Made by a program: the position numbers and the translations under genes
Assembly (NCBI RefSeq): GCF_022748595.1
Contig: NZ_JALDSX010000008.1
Coordinates: 41,559-105,558 of the forward strand
Direction: 5' to 3'
From: Brevibacterium sp. ZH18
GTDB taxonomy: Bacteria; Actinomycetota; Actinomycetes; Actinomycetales; Brevibacteriaceae
DNA length: 64,000 nt
The notes under the pieces: generated by a model
What the model was told of the DNA's origin: nothing
What the model saw: only the letters and a program-made list of their open reading frames with translations
Databases searched by the model: none
In this document: piece after piece, positions 34,929-44,095 of the stretch
Layout: each line of letters starts with the position of its first letter
How positions within the stretch are numbered: position 1 is the first letter of the stretch

Positions 34929-35464
34929 GCAGCGTCCTGTTGACCTGTCAGATTCGCGACGTCGTGGTTGTCGATCATCTCGCGCCGACGTGCCTGTTCG
35001 ACCAGCGTTTTCCACCGCTCCGGTGGCATCCTGTCACGCACGTCGAGGAGAGCGCGACGAACAGTGGTCGCGGGGATGCCTTCGTAACGTGTCAGGTCCT
35101 CGTCAGAGACATCCGTCCGCGTCTCGAGGTCAACCCACTCAGGAAGAGCCCTGCGCACTCGGCGACGGGTCGCCACCCGGATGCGGAGCGGATTGAACTG
35201 CCCCAGGCCCAGCAGATCGAGCACAGTCTCCCGCTCAAGGAATGCTCCGTCACCAGCCAGCGCCACCGCCGCCGCCGGCTCGGTCAGATCCGTCGTGGGC
35301 ACACTACGGTGGATGTACACGCCCTTGCCATAAGCCTGCAGTGCGCCGCGGTGGGCAAGCTTGCGCACCTCGACAGCGGGCACCCCCGCGTCCTCAGCCT
35401 CGGTGATCGTGACAACACCGTGCTGTTCTGCAGCGATCTCCCACAGATCGTGTCGATAGCCCAT
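34925..35464 (-). CDS. abiEi: AbiEi-type antitoxin and repressor
   Basis: A 179-aa protein with the AbiEi N-terminal winged helix (IAAEQHGVVTITEAEDAGVP, then LAHRGALQAYGKGVYIH) and the C-terminal antitoxin domain (GIPATTVRRALLDVRDRM, ARRREMIDNHDVANL). AbiEi antitoxins bind inverted repeats in their own promoter; one lies 20 bp upstream of this gene. It is coupled to abiEii by a 4-bp overlap. Confidence 0.9.
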   Translation of the reverse strand: MGYRHDLWEIAAEQHGVVTITEAEDAGVPAVEVRKLAHRGALQAYGKGVYIHRSVPTTDLTEPAAAVALAGDGAFLERETVLDLLGLGQFNPLRIRVATRRRVRRALPEWVDLETRTDVSDEDLTRYEGIPATTVRRALLDVRDRMPPERWKTLVEQARRREMIDNHDVANLTGQQDAA

Positions 35465-35483
35465 GACTCCGCCTCTCTCCTTA

Positions 35484-35519
35484 TGTCAAAAGCGTACCAG
35501 TTTCGGTACGTTTTTGACA
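35484..35519. promoter_or_regulatory. AbiE operator: 15-bp inverted repeat
   Basis: Arms at 35484-35498 and 35505-35519 (TGTCAAAAGCGTACC and its complement with one mismatch) separated by 6 bp, just upstream of abiEi. This is probably the AbiEi autoregulatory site and overlaps the promoter. Confidence 0.75.
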
Positions 35520-35535
35520 GTTTCGGGAGGCTAAA

Positions 35536-36246
35536 TCAAACCCACCGATACTCGTACTCCGGGCGCCCCGGAGTCCCATGCCGCGGCTGCTTGACCGCCT
35601 GTTTGGTCTTGACCAGGTGCTCCAGATACCGGCGCACCGTCACGCGTGAGAGATCCAATGCCGTCGCGACCTCGGTGGCCGACACAGCGGAGTCAGCATC
35701 CCGCACGACCCCAGAGATCGCGGCCAGCGTTTCCTCGATGAGGCCCTTCGGCAGTCGTTCCGAGGACACCGAACGCAATGCGCTGAGCGCATTGTCGACA
35801 GAGGCCTGAGTCGCCAAGGAGCCAGCACCAGCCCCGGTGAGATTGAGCCGGAACGCCCGCTGGTTCTCCAGCTTCTCGCGGAAGGCGGCGAAGGTGAACG
35901 GTTTGATGAGGTACTGCGTGATCCCCGTCGAGATCGCGGACCTGATGACCTGCAGGTGGCGCACTGCGGTGATCGCGATGATGTCGGCCCCGTGACCGCG
36001 CGTGTTCATGCGCTTGGCCACGTCGAGACCGTGGGAGTCGGTGAGGTTCATGTCGAGCAGCACGATGTCGACCGGGGTGCCCGCAGCCGCCAGTGCATCA
36101 TAGCGGGCCAGCGCCTCGTGTCCGCTGAGGCAGATGGCCGCGACGGTGAAGCCGGGGACCTTGCGGACATAGTCCCCGTGCGCCTCGGCGGTCATCGGAT
36201 CGTCTTCGACGATGAGCACCCGCAGCTCGGCATCATTGCCGGTCAT
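35536..36246 (-). CDS. Response regulator, CitB/DctR type
   Basis: A 236-aa response regulator. The receiver domain (about 8-125) has RVLIVEDDPMTAEAHGDYV (acidic pocket), the phosphorylation site VDIVLLDMNLTDSHGLDVA, and YLIKPFTF with the conserved Lys. The C-terminal helix-turn-helix (SATEVATALDLSRVTVRRYL) is of the CitB/DcuR type. I chose ATG 36246 with GGAGGG upstream; it overlaps the kinase gene by 14 bp. It should activate genes for dicarboxylate or citrate uptake, such as the nearby dctA. Confidence 0.92.
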   Translation of the reverse strand: MTGNDAELRVLIVEDDPMTAEAHGDYVRKVPGFTVAAICLSGHEALARYDALAAAGTPVDIVLLDMNLTDSHGLDVAKRMNTRGHGADIIAITAVRHLQVIRSAISTGITQYLIKPFTFAAFREKLENQRAFRLNLTGAGAGSLATQASVDNALSALRSVSSERLPKGLIEETLAAISGVVRDADSAVSATEVATALDLSRVTVRRYLEHLVKTKQAVKQPRHGTPGRPEYEYRWV

Positions 36247-38008
36247 CGTCACCCTCCCCTCCGCGCCCGGAATCGTCTTCCACCACAACATCGACACCCT
36301 CACCGAGGTTGTCCTCCGTCAGTGGCAGCGTCACCGTGAAGATCGCTCCCCCATCGGATTCGACGTCCAGTTCCCCACCGAGTCTCGCCACGGCCTGCTT
36401 GACGAGAACCAACCCGAATCCGCGTCCTCCGGTCCGCGGTGCCGCCGCCTTGTCGGAGGCGCCGAGGTGGAAGATCGCGTCGATCTCCGTGCTCTCGATG
36501 CCCGGACCCGAGTCCGCGATCGTGATGATGAGCTCACCATCGGCGGCCACGAAGTCGGCCCAGACGTGCCTTTCCTCGGACTCCACCGCCGCGTCGAAGG
36601 CGTTGTCGAGGAGGTTGCCGGCCACGGTCACAAGATCACGTGCGTCGAGGCTGGCAGGTGGCAGCTCACCCGTGGCGGTGACGGTGAGTTCGATGCCGCG
36701 CTCGTTGGCCTGAGCGGCCTTGCCGATCATGAGTGCGGTGATGAAGGGTTCGTCGAGGGAGTCGACGAAGGAATCGGTCAGCCGCTGTGACTCCTGCCGG
36801 TCGTGCACCGCGAAGTCCAAGGCCTCCCGCGTGCGCCCCAGCTCTATCAGTGTCGCTACCGTGTGCAGACGGTTCGAATGCTCGTGGGTCTGGGCCCGCA
36901 GCGCCTCGGACAGGGTCCGCATCGTCTCGAGCTCACCGGTGAGTTCCTGAATGTCCGTGCGATCGCGCAGGGTCGCCACGGTTCCGCTGGCCCCGTCGCT
37001 CTCGCGCCCGTTCCGCAGAAGGCCACCCCGCCGAGGCTGCCCGTCGTCACCGCGCACCGAACCGCCACGATCCGGTTGGCTCGCCTGCTTCTGGTTGACC
37101 ACCAGCACCCGGTCACGGGTCAGGTGGATCTCGTCGACGGCGTCCCGACCGGAGGACAACAGGGATGACACGGACGAGGGCAGGGCCACCTCGGCGAGGG
37201 GAATCGGATCGCGATCATCGGGCTCGGGCAGACCCAGCAGCTCGGCGGCCTCATCGTTGTACAGGACCAACTGCCCGTCATCGTCAACGAGGATGAGGCC
37301 CTCGCGCAGCGAATGCAGCGCGGAGTCGTAGAACGCGAACAGGGACTTCAGCTGCTCGGGCCCGTAGCCGAGGGTGACTCGGCGCAGATAGCGGCTGAGG
37401 AGCCAGGAGCCGAGCCCGCCCAGGGCGATCGCGGCGAGGCCGACGATGATGATCTGCGGCAGTGCGGCAGCCCGGGCCACCGACAGGGTCTTCAGCGTCA
37501 CCCCGACCGCGACCATGGCCGTGACCTCGCCGGATGAGTCCGTGACGGGCACGATCGCGCGTACGGACTCCCCCAGCGTGCCCTCATACTCCTCGACCTG
37601 GCTCTCACCGGACAGGGCCTGGTCGATGCTGCCGATATAGTGCTTGCCCAGCTGCTGAGGATCCGGGTGCGTGTAGCGGGTGCGGTCGCGGTCCATAATC
37701 GTCACGAAGTCGACATCGGCAGTGGAGATCACGGTCAGCGCATAGGGCTGCAGCTTCGCCGAGGCATCAGAACCCGAGCCCTCGACGGATTCGATGACGA
37801 AGGGGTCATGGGCCAGGGTCTCGGCGATGGAGAGCACCCGCTCCGCCGTCGACGCCCGGGCGGAGGCCAGCGTCGAGACGTAGCTGGTGATGGACAGTGC
37901 CGTGCAGACGATGACGATGAGCGCCAGCTGCATGAAGAAGAGCCGCCGGGCCAAGGTACCGCTGCGCCGCCGGTGCCGGGTACGGACTCGCGGCCCGGAT
38001 GCATTCAC
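36233..38008 (-). CDS. Sensor histidine kinase, CitA/DcuS type
   Basis: A 591-aa kinase. Membrane helices lie near residues 22-45 and 183-205; between them is a CitA/DcuS-like extracytoplasmic PAS domain (IGSIDQALSGESQVEEYEGT, VRAIVPVTDSSGEVTAMVAV). A cytoplasmic PAS follows (LREGLILVDDDGQLVLYNDE), with a glycine/arginine-rich insertion (about 318-345). The phospho-accepting His is in LRAQTHEHSNRLHTVATLIE, and the ATPase domain has NLLDNAFDAA, ADSGPGI and GGRGFGLVLVKQAV. It probably senses C4-dicarboxylates or citrate and controls dctA. Confidence 0.92.
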   Translation of the reverse strand: MNASGPRVRTRHRRRSGTLARRLFFMQLALIVIVCTALSITSYVSTLASARASTAERVLSIAETLAHDPFVIESVEGSGSDASAKLQPYALTVISTADVDFVTIMDRDRTRYTHPDPQQLGKHYIGSIDQALSGESQVEEYEGTLGESVRAIVPVTDSSGEVTAMVAVGVTLKTLSVARAAALPQIIIVGLAAIALGGLGSWLLSRYLRRVTLGYGPEQLKSLFAFYDSALHSLREGLILVDDDGQLVLYNDEAAELLGLPEPDDRDPIPLAEVALPSSVSSLLSSGRDAVDEIHLTRDRVLVVNQKQASQPDRGGSVRGDDGQPRRGGLLRNGRESDGASGTVATLRDRTDIQELTGELETMRTLSEALRAQTHEHSNRLHTVATLIELGRTREALDFAVHDRQESQRLTDSFVDSLDEPFITALMIGKAAQANERGIELTVTATGELPPASLDARDLVTVAGNLLDNAFDAAVESEERHVWADFVAADGELIITIADSGPGIESTEIDAIFHLGASDKAAAPRTGGRGFGLVLVKQAVARLGGELDVESDGGAIFTVTLPLTEDNLGEGVDVVVEDDSGRGGEGDDDRQ

Positions 38009-38028
38009 TCTCCAACTGCTCCTTCGAC

Positions 38029-38059
38029 GATGTCGTCGATGTCGTCGATGTCGTCGATG
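38029..38059. repeat. 9-bp tandem repeat, three copies and a partial
   Basis: GATGTCGTC occurs three times in perfect tandem with a partial fourth, between the kinase start (38008) and the DoxX stop (38073). Confidence 0.85.
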
Positions 38060-38072
38060 ACTACTGCGACGC

Positions 38073-38504
38073 CTACTTCTTGTTCTTCTTGGTCTTCTTT
38101 TTCTTGTCTCCGGTCGTGAACATCAGGGCCAGCCCGATTGCGGCCAGCCAGGTGTCCTTGGCCACGGCAGTGCCGTCCTCGGAGGGGCGGATGCCGTCGT
38201 CCTTAGTCATGGAGTCGATGGCGAAGTAGTTCGCGACGAGTCCGGAGGCGAACGTCGTCAGCGCGGCTCCGGCGATGCGGGTGGGCACGAAGGGCAGCAG
38301 CAGTGCGGCACCGACGGCGATCTCACCGTAGGACAAGAACTTCCCGAACTGGGCGGGAGTCATCTCTTCAACGAACGGGACACCATTGGCAGCCATCTGC
38401 TGCAGGCCGGCGGCGGATTCCTCATCGAGGCCGAGTTTGCCGATGCCGGAGTTGAGGATGAACGCACCGGGAACGGCGCGCAGAAGTGCTGTATCGAGTC
38501 TCAT
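38073..38504 (-). CDS. DoxX-like membrane protein with lysine-rich tail
   Basis: A 143-aa protein with three or four hydrophobic segments. It shows the DoxX pattern: LRAVPGAFILNSGIGKLGLD at the start, then GKFLSYGEIAVGAALLLPFV, PTRIAGAALTTFASGLVANY, and a last helix (TWLAAIGLALMF). It ends in a poly-lysine tail (DKKKKTKKNKK). I use ATG 38504, 6 nt after AAGGGA. Role unknown, often linked to redox stress. It is upstream of the kinase gene on the same strand and divergent from dctA. Confidence 0.75.
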   Translation of the reverse strand: MRLDTALLRAVPGAFILNSGIGKLGLDEESAAGLQQMAANGVPFVEEMTPAQFGKFLSYGEIAVGAALLLPFVPTRIAGAALTTFASGLVANYFAIDSMTKDDGIRPSEDGTAVAKDTWLAAIGLALMFTTGDKKKKTKKNKK

Positions 38505-38673
38505 GAGCATTCCCTTCGTTTCGTGATGTCGTACAGCCCCACAATAGTCGACGATGTGATCGCGGCCATGAACACTATGAACGCAACCGAGACAGCCGTC
38601 ACAGTCTCTGGAATGCTCATGGAGAAATTCTTCGCGGCCCGATGTCGCGAGCACCACCACTCAAGGAGGAGAC

Positions 38674-40044
38674 ATGGCAACGTTGCCATCAGACAACACC
38701 GTAGCCGAGGCGGATCCCACCCCGCCCCAGCGCAAGAAGGACCGTACGCACTGGCTCTACATCATGGTCATCATCGCCGTGTTCGCCGGTGCCGCCATCG
38801 GACTCATCGCCCCCGAAGCCGGTAAGGCGCTCGAACCGTTGGGCAAGGCCTTCATCGCACTCATCAAGATGATCATCGCCCCGATCATCTTCTGCACCAT
38901 CGTCCTCGGCGTCGGCTCCGTGGCCAAGGCGGCCACCGTGGGCAAAGTCGGCGGCATCGCTTTGATCTACTTCCTCATCATGGCCACCTTCGCCCTGGTC
39001 ATCGGCCTCGTCGTCGGCAACCTCATCCACCCGGGTGAGGGCCTCAAGCTCGAACCCTACGAAGCGGCCGCCGGCGGGGAATCCAACGGAACCGTTGACT
39101 TCCTCATGAGCCTCATCCCCGGTGACATCGCGGTCCTGCCGACCCTGGTCCTCGCCCTCCTCGTCGGATTCGCCCTGCAGTCGATGGGCAAGGCCGGCGA
39201 ACCGGTCCTCAAGGGCATCCGCCACATCCAGGCCGTCGTCTTCAAGCTCATGATGATGATCATGTGGGCCGCCCCCGTCGGTGCCTTCGGTGCGATCGCC
39301 GCGGTCGTCGGCAAGACCGGTTGGGCCGCGATCGGTGCGATGGCGACCCTCATGGGCGCCTTCTACCTCACCTGCGCTCTGTTCATCGTCATCGTCTTGG
39401 GCTCCATCCTCAAGATCGTCACCGGCCTCAACATCTTCCTGCTGCTGAAGTACCTGGCCCGTGAGTTCCTGCTCATCTTCTCCACCTCGTCCTCGGAGTC
39501 GGCTCTGCCGCGCCTGATCGCGAAGATGGAGCATGCCGGAGTCTCGAAGCCCGTCGTGGGCATCACCGTCCCGACCGGGTATTCGTTCAACCTCGACGGC
39601 ACCGCGATCTACCTGACCATGGCTTCCCTGTTCGTCTCCACCGCGATGGGCATGCCGATGAGCCTGGGCGAGCAGATCTCGCTGCTGGTGTTCATGATCA
39701 TCGCCTCGAAGGGTGCCGCCGGTGTCTCCGGTGCGGGACTGGCAACGCTGGCAGCAGGCCTGCAGTCACACCGCCCCGAACTCCTCGACGGCATGGGCGT
39801 CATCGTCGGCATCGACAAGTTCATGTCCGAGTGCCGTGCTCTGACGAACTTCACCGGCAACGCCGTGGCCACCCTGCTCATCGGCAAGTGGACCCACGAG
39901 ATCGACATCGACCAGGCACGGGCCGCGCTCAACGGCTCCAGCCCGTTCGATGAGCTCTCACTTGAGCCCGACGCTCACGGCGCCCCGGCTCCCGGAGCTT
40001 GGGACGATCAGAGCGAGAAGGCCAAGGTCTCCACCAACGCCTGA
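38674..40044 (+). CDS. dctA: C4-dicarboxylate:cation symporter DctA
   Basis: A 456-aa DAACS-family transporter. It has IKMIIAPIIFCTIVLGVGSV, the serine-rich reentrant motif FSTSSSESALPRLIAKME, VVGITVPTGYSFNLDGTAIY, and LTNFTGNAVATLLIGKW. It takes up succinate, fumarate and malate with Na+ or H+. GGAGG lies 7 nt upstream. The adjacent CitA/DcuS-type system is its likely regulator. A very strong hairpin follows 24 bp after the stop. Confidence 0.93.
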   Translation: MATLPSDNTVAEADPTPPQRKKDRTHWLYIMVIIAVFAGAAIGLIAPEAGKALEPLGKAFIALIKMIIAPIIFCTIVLGVGSVAKAATVGKVGGIALIYFLIMATFALVIGLVVGNLIHPGEGLKLEPYEAAAGGESNGTVDFLMSLIPGDIAVLPTLVLALLVGFALQSMGKAGEPVLKGIRHIQAVVFKLMMMIMWAAPVGAFGAIAAVVGKTGWAAIGAMATLMGAFYLTCALFIVIVLGSILKIVTGLNIFLLLKYLAREFLLIFSTSSSESALPRLIAKMEHAGVSKPVVGITVPTGYSFNLDGTAIYLTMASLFVSTAMGMPMSLGEQISLLVFMIIASKGAAGVSGAGLATLAAGLQSHRPELLDGMGVIVGIDKFMSECRALTNFTGNAVATLLIGKWTHEIDIDQARAALNGSSPFDELSLEPDAHGAPAPGAWDDQSEKAKVSTNA

Positions 40045-40068
40045 TCCCCACCTGAGCAAGGCCATCCT

Positions 40069-40120
40069 CAACGCGGGTGCCGATACTCCCCCAATTTCGG
40101 GAGTATCGGCGCCCGCGTTG
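40069..40120 (+). terminator. Strong rho-independent-like terminator after dctA
   Basis: A 22-bp stem (left arm 40069-40090, right arm 40099-40120) with a single G-T pair and an 8-nt loop; TTTC follows. It is the most stable hairpin I see in the window. Confidence 0.9.
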
Positions 40121-40247
40121 TTTCATTTCCAATCCCGCCGAGGCGGGCGTAGCGTTTTCGTGGCATCGTTCCCTGTGGGACGGCTTCCCGTCCAGTGACC
40201 GACCCGCACGACGCATAAATGAAGATCCGCACAGAGGAGGCAGGACC

Positions 40248-41420
40248 GTGGGCTCCACCGCCGGCAGCACCATCAACCCCACCGCCTTCCGCGGCACGCT
40301 CGGACTGGCGCTGGCCATGGGGATGGGCAGGTTCTTCTACACCCCTGTTCTGCCCCTGATGGTGGCGGCGCTGCACTGGGGTTCGGCGCCGGGGGCATGG
40401 ATCGCGACCCTGAACTACGTGGGGTATTTCATCGGCTGCCTAGTCGTTGCTCGCGGCTGGGTTGAGCCAGACCGCCTTGTCTACCGGGCCAGCCTGATCG
40501 TCTCTACTCTGTGCCTGGTCGCCATTCCGTTGAGCGAGAACCTCATCTGGCAAGGGTCGGTGCGCACCCTTGCGGGGATCGCCTCGGGGCTGATCTTCGT
40601 CTGCATCACCCAGCGCATCCCATTCGTGGCCCGCCGGCCACTCGACTCCGGCATTGTCTATGCCGGCGTGGGCACCGGGATCCTCGTCTCCGGGGCCATC
40701 GTCCTGGCCGCCAGCAGCTTCATCGATTGGCACGGACTCTGGCTCATCTGCGCGTTCCTCAGCGCTGTCTTCACCGTCATCGCCTGGACCTGGCCCATGC
40801 CTGGCCGCGGCGAAACCGACGCCCAATCCGCCGAGGCACCGGCCGGCAGCACGCAAACAGCCACGGTCGAGACTCCTGCCCGACGTCGAGCCATGGCGAT
40901 CCTGACGACCGGCTACTTCTTCCAAGGTTTCGGCTACATCATCATCGGCACCTACCTGGTGGTGCTGGCCAAACCGGTCTTCGGCCAGAGCGCCGCCGCA
41001 TCGACATGGGTCGTCGCCGGCATCGCGACGGCTGCCTCACCGTTGATCTGGTCGTACATCGTGGCCCGGATCGGCACCCACCGGGGTCTTGCCGTGTGCT
41101 ACACGTTGCAGGTCGGCGGGGCGATACTCGCCGTCTTCGGCACCAATCCGGTCTTCCTCTTCATCTCGGCTGCGCTGTTCGGCGGGACCTTCATCGGTGC
41201 GGTCATGATGACCATCGGCGAAGGCACGCGCATGGGCATCACCTCGGCGTCGGCGAAGCTGACGACCTGGTACAGCCTCGGCCAGATCGCCGGTCCCGCG
41301 CTGGTGGCCGTTGCGTTGAGCGGGACCATCGTCGGCAGCTTCATCGCCGCCGCGATCGCCCTGATCCTCGCCATGGTGCTGAGCCTGATCGGTGTGCTGG
41401 TCGGCCACAGCGAACAATAG
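40248..41420 (+). CDS. MFS transporter, YbfB/YjiJ family (paralogue 1)
   Basis: A 390-aa transporter with 11-12 helices. It has the family N-terminus LALAMGMGRFFYTPVLPLMV and ASLIVSTLCLVAIPL, GIASGLIFVCITQRIPFVAR, and TGYFFQGFGYIIIGTYLVVL. I use GTG 40248 (VGSTAG) because GGAGG is 7 nt upstream; the frame stays open upstream without similarity. Substrate unknown. It is highly similar to the gene at 45893-47098. Confidence 0.85.
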   Translation: MGSTAGSTINPTAFRGTLGLALAMGMGRFFYTPVLPLMVAALHWGSAPGAWIATLNYVGYFIGCLVVARGWVEPDRLVYRASLIVSTLCLVAIPLSENLIWQGSVRTLAGIASGLIFVCITQRIPFVARRPLDSGIVYAGVGTGILVSGAIVLAASSFIDWHGLWLICAFLSAVFTVIAWTWPMPGRGETDAQSAEAPAGSTQTATVETPARRRAMAILTTGYFFQGFGYIIIGTYLVVLAKPVFGQSAAASTWVVAGIATAASPLIWSYIVARIGTHRGLAVCYTLQVGGAILAVFGTNPVFLFISAALFGGTFIGAVMMTIGEGTRMGITSASAKLTTWYSLGQIAGPALVAVALSGTIVGSFIAAAIALILAMVLSLIGVLVGHSEQ

Positions 41421-41456
41421 CGCCGAGGCGGCCCCAGTCCTCCGTGAACCGTCGCA

Positions 41457-43001
41457 TCACTCGTTGGCTGCGAAGTCCTCCCGCAGCTTGTGCTTCTGCA
41501 GTTTGCCCGAGGCGTTGCGCGGCAGCTCGGCGACGACTTCGAGCCGAGTCGGCTTCTTGAACGAGGCGATCCGGTCGGTGAGGAAGTCGCGGATTTCCTC
41601 AAGCACCGGCGGATCGGCAGGGTCGGACGAGACGACGAACACCACCGGGGTCTCGACCCATTTTGGATGCGGCATGCCGATGACGCTGGCATCGGCAACC
41701 TTGGGATGCGCGGCCACAGCATGTTCGACCTCGACAGAGGAGATGTTCTCTCCGCCGGAGATGATGATGTCCTTGGCCCGGTCGACGACGAAGACGAACC
41801 CCTCCTCGTCTTCGCGCACGAGGTCCCCGGAGTGAAACCAGCCACCGTCCGTAGCCTGCGCGGTCTGCTCGGGCTTGTTCCAATACTCCTTCATCAGCCC
41901 GGGGCCCCGGTAGACGATCTCGCCCGTCTCCCCCGGCCTCACATCCTCGCCGAGCGGGTCGACGATTCGCGCCGCGACCAACCCGATGGGACGCCCGACG
42001 GACCCCATCTTCCGCACAGAGTCCTCGCCAGGCAGGGAGCAGGTCGTCGGTGACATCTCGGTCTGCCCGAAGGCTGCGCTGATGTGAGCATCGGGGAAGG
42101 TGTCTGCCATGAGCTGGAGGGTCTCCCGGCTCGCCGGCGAAGCACCCCAGGATAGCCCCTTGAGCTTGAGGTCTCGCTCGCGCACACCTGGTGTCGAGCA
42201 CAGGGCCTGCCACAGGGTGGGCACGAGAAAGAGGTTGGTTACCCGTTCGGTCTCGAGCAGATCGGCGAGCGACTCCATCGACGCCAGCGCCTTCGGTGGT
42301 GCGATGACGACCTTGACCCCATTGAGGAAGCAGGGGTACAGGAATGCGAGGCCGGCGATGTGGAAGAGCGGGACGACGACCATGTTGCAGTCGGACGGAG
42401 CTCCCGGCGGCGCCGTCCGTGTCGTGTTCAGTGCTTGGGAGATCATGTTCATGTGCGTGAGCAGCACACCCTTCGGCGCCGAGGTGGTGCCTGAGGTGTA
42501 GATGATGAACGCATCGTTGGTCTCTGCGACGTCGACGGCCTCCGGTTGGGCCCCGGATTCCGCGATCGCCTGGAACTCCTCGCCAAAGCAGATGACGGAG
42601 ACCTCGCTGGCGATCCCGCTGCGCTCGCGCACGGCCGCGCCCAGGTCGTCGACGAAGCCGAAAACTGCGCCGGAATCGGCGGCAAAGTAGTCGAGCTCGG
42701 CGGGAACGGAGCGACTGTTGAGCGGGCAGGCGATTGCACCGACAGTGTTGATCGCCAGCAACGCGATGACGTACTCGACGCTGTTGAGGGAGAGGATGAA
42801 GACCCGGTCTCCGACGTTCACTCCACGGCTCTGCAGCTCGGCGGAAACGGCTCTCACTTGGTTGCGTACATCTCGCCAGGTCAGTCGCCGTTCCTCACCG
42901 ACGAGCGCATCCTGATCGCCGCGGGAGATCGCGTGCAGTTCGAGAATGCTCATCCAGTGCAGTCGTCTGCTCGCAGCCAACTCTTCTTCCGGGGTCATCA
43001 T
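41457..43001 (-). CDS. AMP-forming acyl-CoA synthetase (FadD3/CaiC-like)
   Basis: A 514-aa ligase: FIIYTSGTTSAPKGVLLTHM (AMP-binding loop), AAFGQTEMSPTTCSLPGED, FHSGDLVREDEEGFVFVVDR, KDIIISGGENISSVEVEHAV, and the catalytic lysine in ELPRNASGKLQKHKL. It activates a carboxylic acid to acyl-CoA. It stands alone, convergent with the YbfB-like transporter and divergent from the LCP-like gene. Substrate unknown. Confidence 0.9.
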   Translation of the reverse strand: MMTPEEELAASRRLHWMSILELHAISRGDQDALVGEERRLTWRDVRNQVRAVSAELQSRGVNVGDRVFILSLNSVEYVIALLAINTVGAIACPLNSRSVPAELDYFAADSGAVFGFVDDLGAAVRERSGIASEVSVICFGEEFQAIAESGAQPEAVDVAETNDAFIIYTSGTTSAPKGVLLTHMNMISQALNTTRTAPPGAPSDCNMVVVPLFHIAGLAFLYPCFLNGVKVVIAPPKALASMESLADLLETERVTNLFLVPTLWQALCSTPGVRERDLKLKGLSWGASPASRETLQLMADTFPDAHISAAFGQTEMSPTTCSLPGEDSVRKMGSVGRPIGLVAARIVDPLGEDVRPGETGEIVYRGPGLMKEYWNKPEQTAQATDGGWFHSGDLVREDEEGFVFVVDRAKDIIISGGENISSVEVEHAVAAHPKVADASVIGMPHPKWVETPVVFVVSSDPADPPVLEEIRDFLTDRIASFKKPTRLEVVAELPRNASGKLQKHKLREDFAANE

Positions 43002-43172
43002 TGACCGCCCTTCTTCGAACGATTGATCAGTTCCTGATGCTGCTGTCAGCGTAGCGCACCATCGTGATGCCGGTCACAGTCAAAATCACTGGTCGTTGAC
43101 GTTGCTCATGCAGGAGCGTGACTACGATGATGAGACGGAGAAGAACCATGGCGCAGAGGAAGATGAGCGACA

Positions 43173-44084
43173 ATGGCGAAGCTGAAGAAGATGGTCTCTG
43201 CTCTCGGGTCGCTCAAGGATCTGGGCAGTGCTCGGGCGGAATTCGACGATCCTGCTCGCACGCTGCCCGCCGATGAGATCTTTCCGCCCGACGACATCCG
43301 TCCGGCTGCCACCGATGCGCGCACATTGCTGCTGCGCATCACTCACGCTTCAGTTGATCACCCGACATCCAGTCAGGGCGATACGTTCGCGCTCGTCCAT
43401 GTTCCGGCCGCGCATGACTTCGCAGCCATTGTCACGCTCAACCCCTCGACGCAGATCGAATCAGGTCAGACGTTCGCCACTTTGGCCGATGAGGGCGGAT
43501 GGCCCGTCATCGTGGCCATCGTCGAGGAGTTCCTGGGCGTCAGGGTCGATCATGTGGCCGAGCTGGAATCGGCCGCTCTCGGCGGAGTCATTGACGAGCT
43601 GGGCGCGTTGCCGGTCTACAGCCGTGCCGCCTTCAGCGCCAGCGGGGTCGACTTCGTCGAAGGCACCAACCGTCTCACCGGCGCAACGGCACCGGTCTTC
43701 ACGACGGCGGACCCGGTCGACGATGCCGGGCAGACGCGGACCCGCAACCAGCGTGCGGCCCTGCGTGCACTAGTGCAAGGGCTCAAGGCAGGCGGTTTGG
43801 GCAAGGACCCGAACAAGGCGGCAACGGTGTTCGGGCACTTCGCCTCCGGCATCCACCATGATGCGGCGCTGACTACAATCGAGCTGGGCAAGATCGCGAA
43901 CAACCTGCGCCACCTGCAGAAGGACGACATCGCAGTCGTCACGGCTCCGACGAATTCGCGGCGGGAGGACGACGGCACCGTCATCGTCGACTTCGATCCC
44001 GAGGCGTTGCCAGCCCTCAAGAATGCCCTGGCCGGCAACGATCTACCCGACTTCTTCCGTTACCTTGTGTCGCTGGGATACTGA
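43173..44084 (+). CDS. LCP (LytR-CpsA-Psr)-like domain protein without membrane anchor
   Basis: This 303-aa protein resembles the LCP catalytic domain: FLGVRVDHVAELESAALGGV, IDELGALPVYSRAAF, the glycine/asparagine turn EGTNRLTGATAPVF, and the arginine motif TRTRNQRAALRALVQGL. LCP enzymes attach glycopolymers to peptidoglycan outside the cell. Here no signal peptide or N-terminal membrane helix is seen; the N-terminus is charged (MAKLKKMVSALGSLKDLGSA). Either it acts in the cytoplasm or it is a degenerate relative. Converges on the glycoside-hydrolase-like gene with an 11-bp gap. Confidence 0.6.
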   Translation: MAKLKKMVSALGSLKDLGSARAEFDDPARTLPADEIFPPDDIRPAATDARTLLLRITHASVDHPTSSQGDTFALVHVPAAHDFAAIVTLNPSTQIESGQTFATLADEGGWPVIVAIVEEFLGVRVDHVAELESAALGGVIDELGALPVYSRAAFSASGVDFVEGTNRLTGATAPVFTTADPVDDAGQTRTRNQRAALRALVQGLKAGGLGKDPNKAATVFGHFASGIHHDAALTTIELGKIANNLRHLQKDDIAVVTAPTNSRREDDGTVIVDFDPEALPALKNALAGNDLPDFFRYLVSLGY

Positions 44085-44095
44085 CTCCCCCGCTA

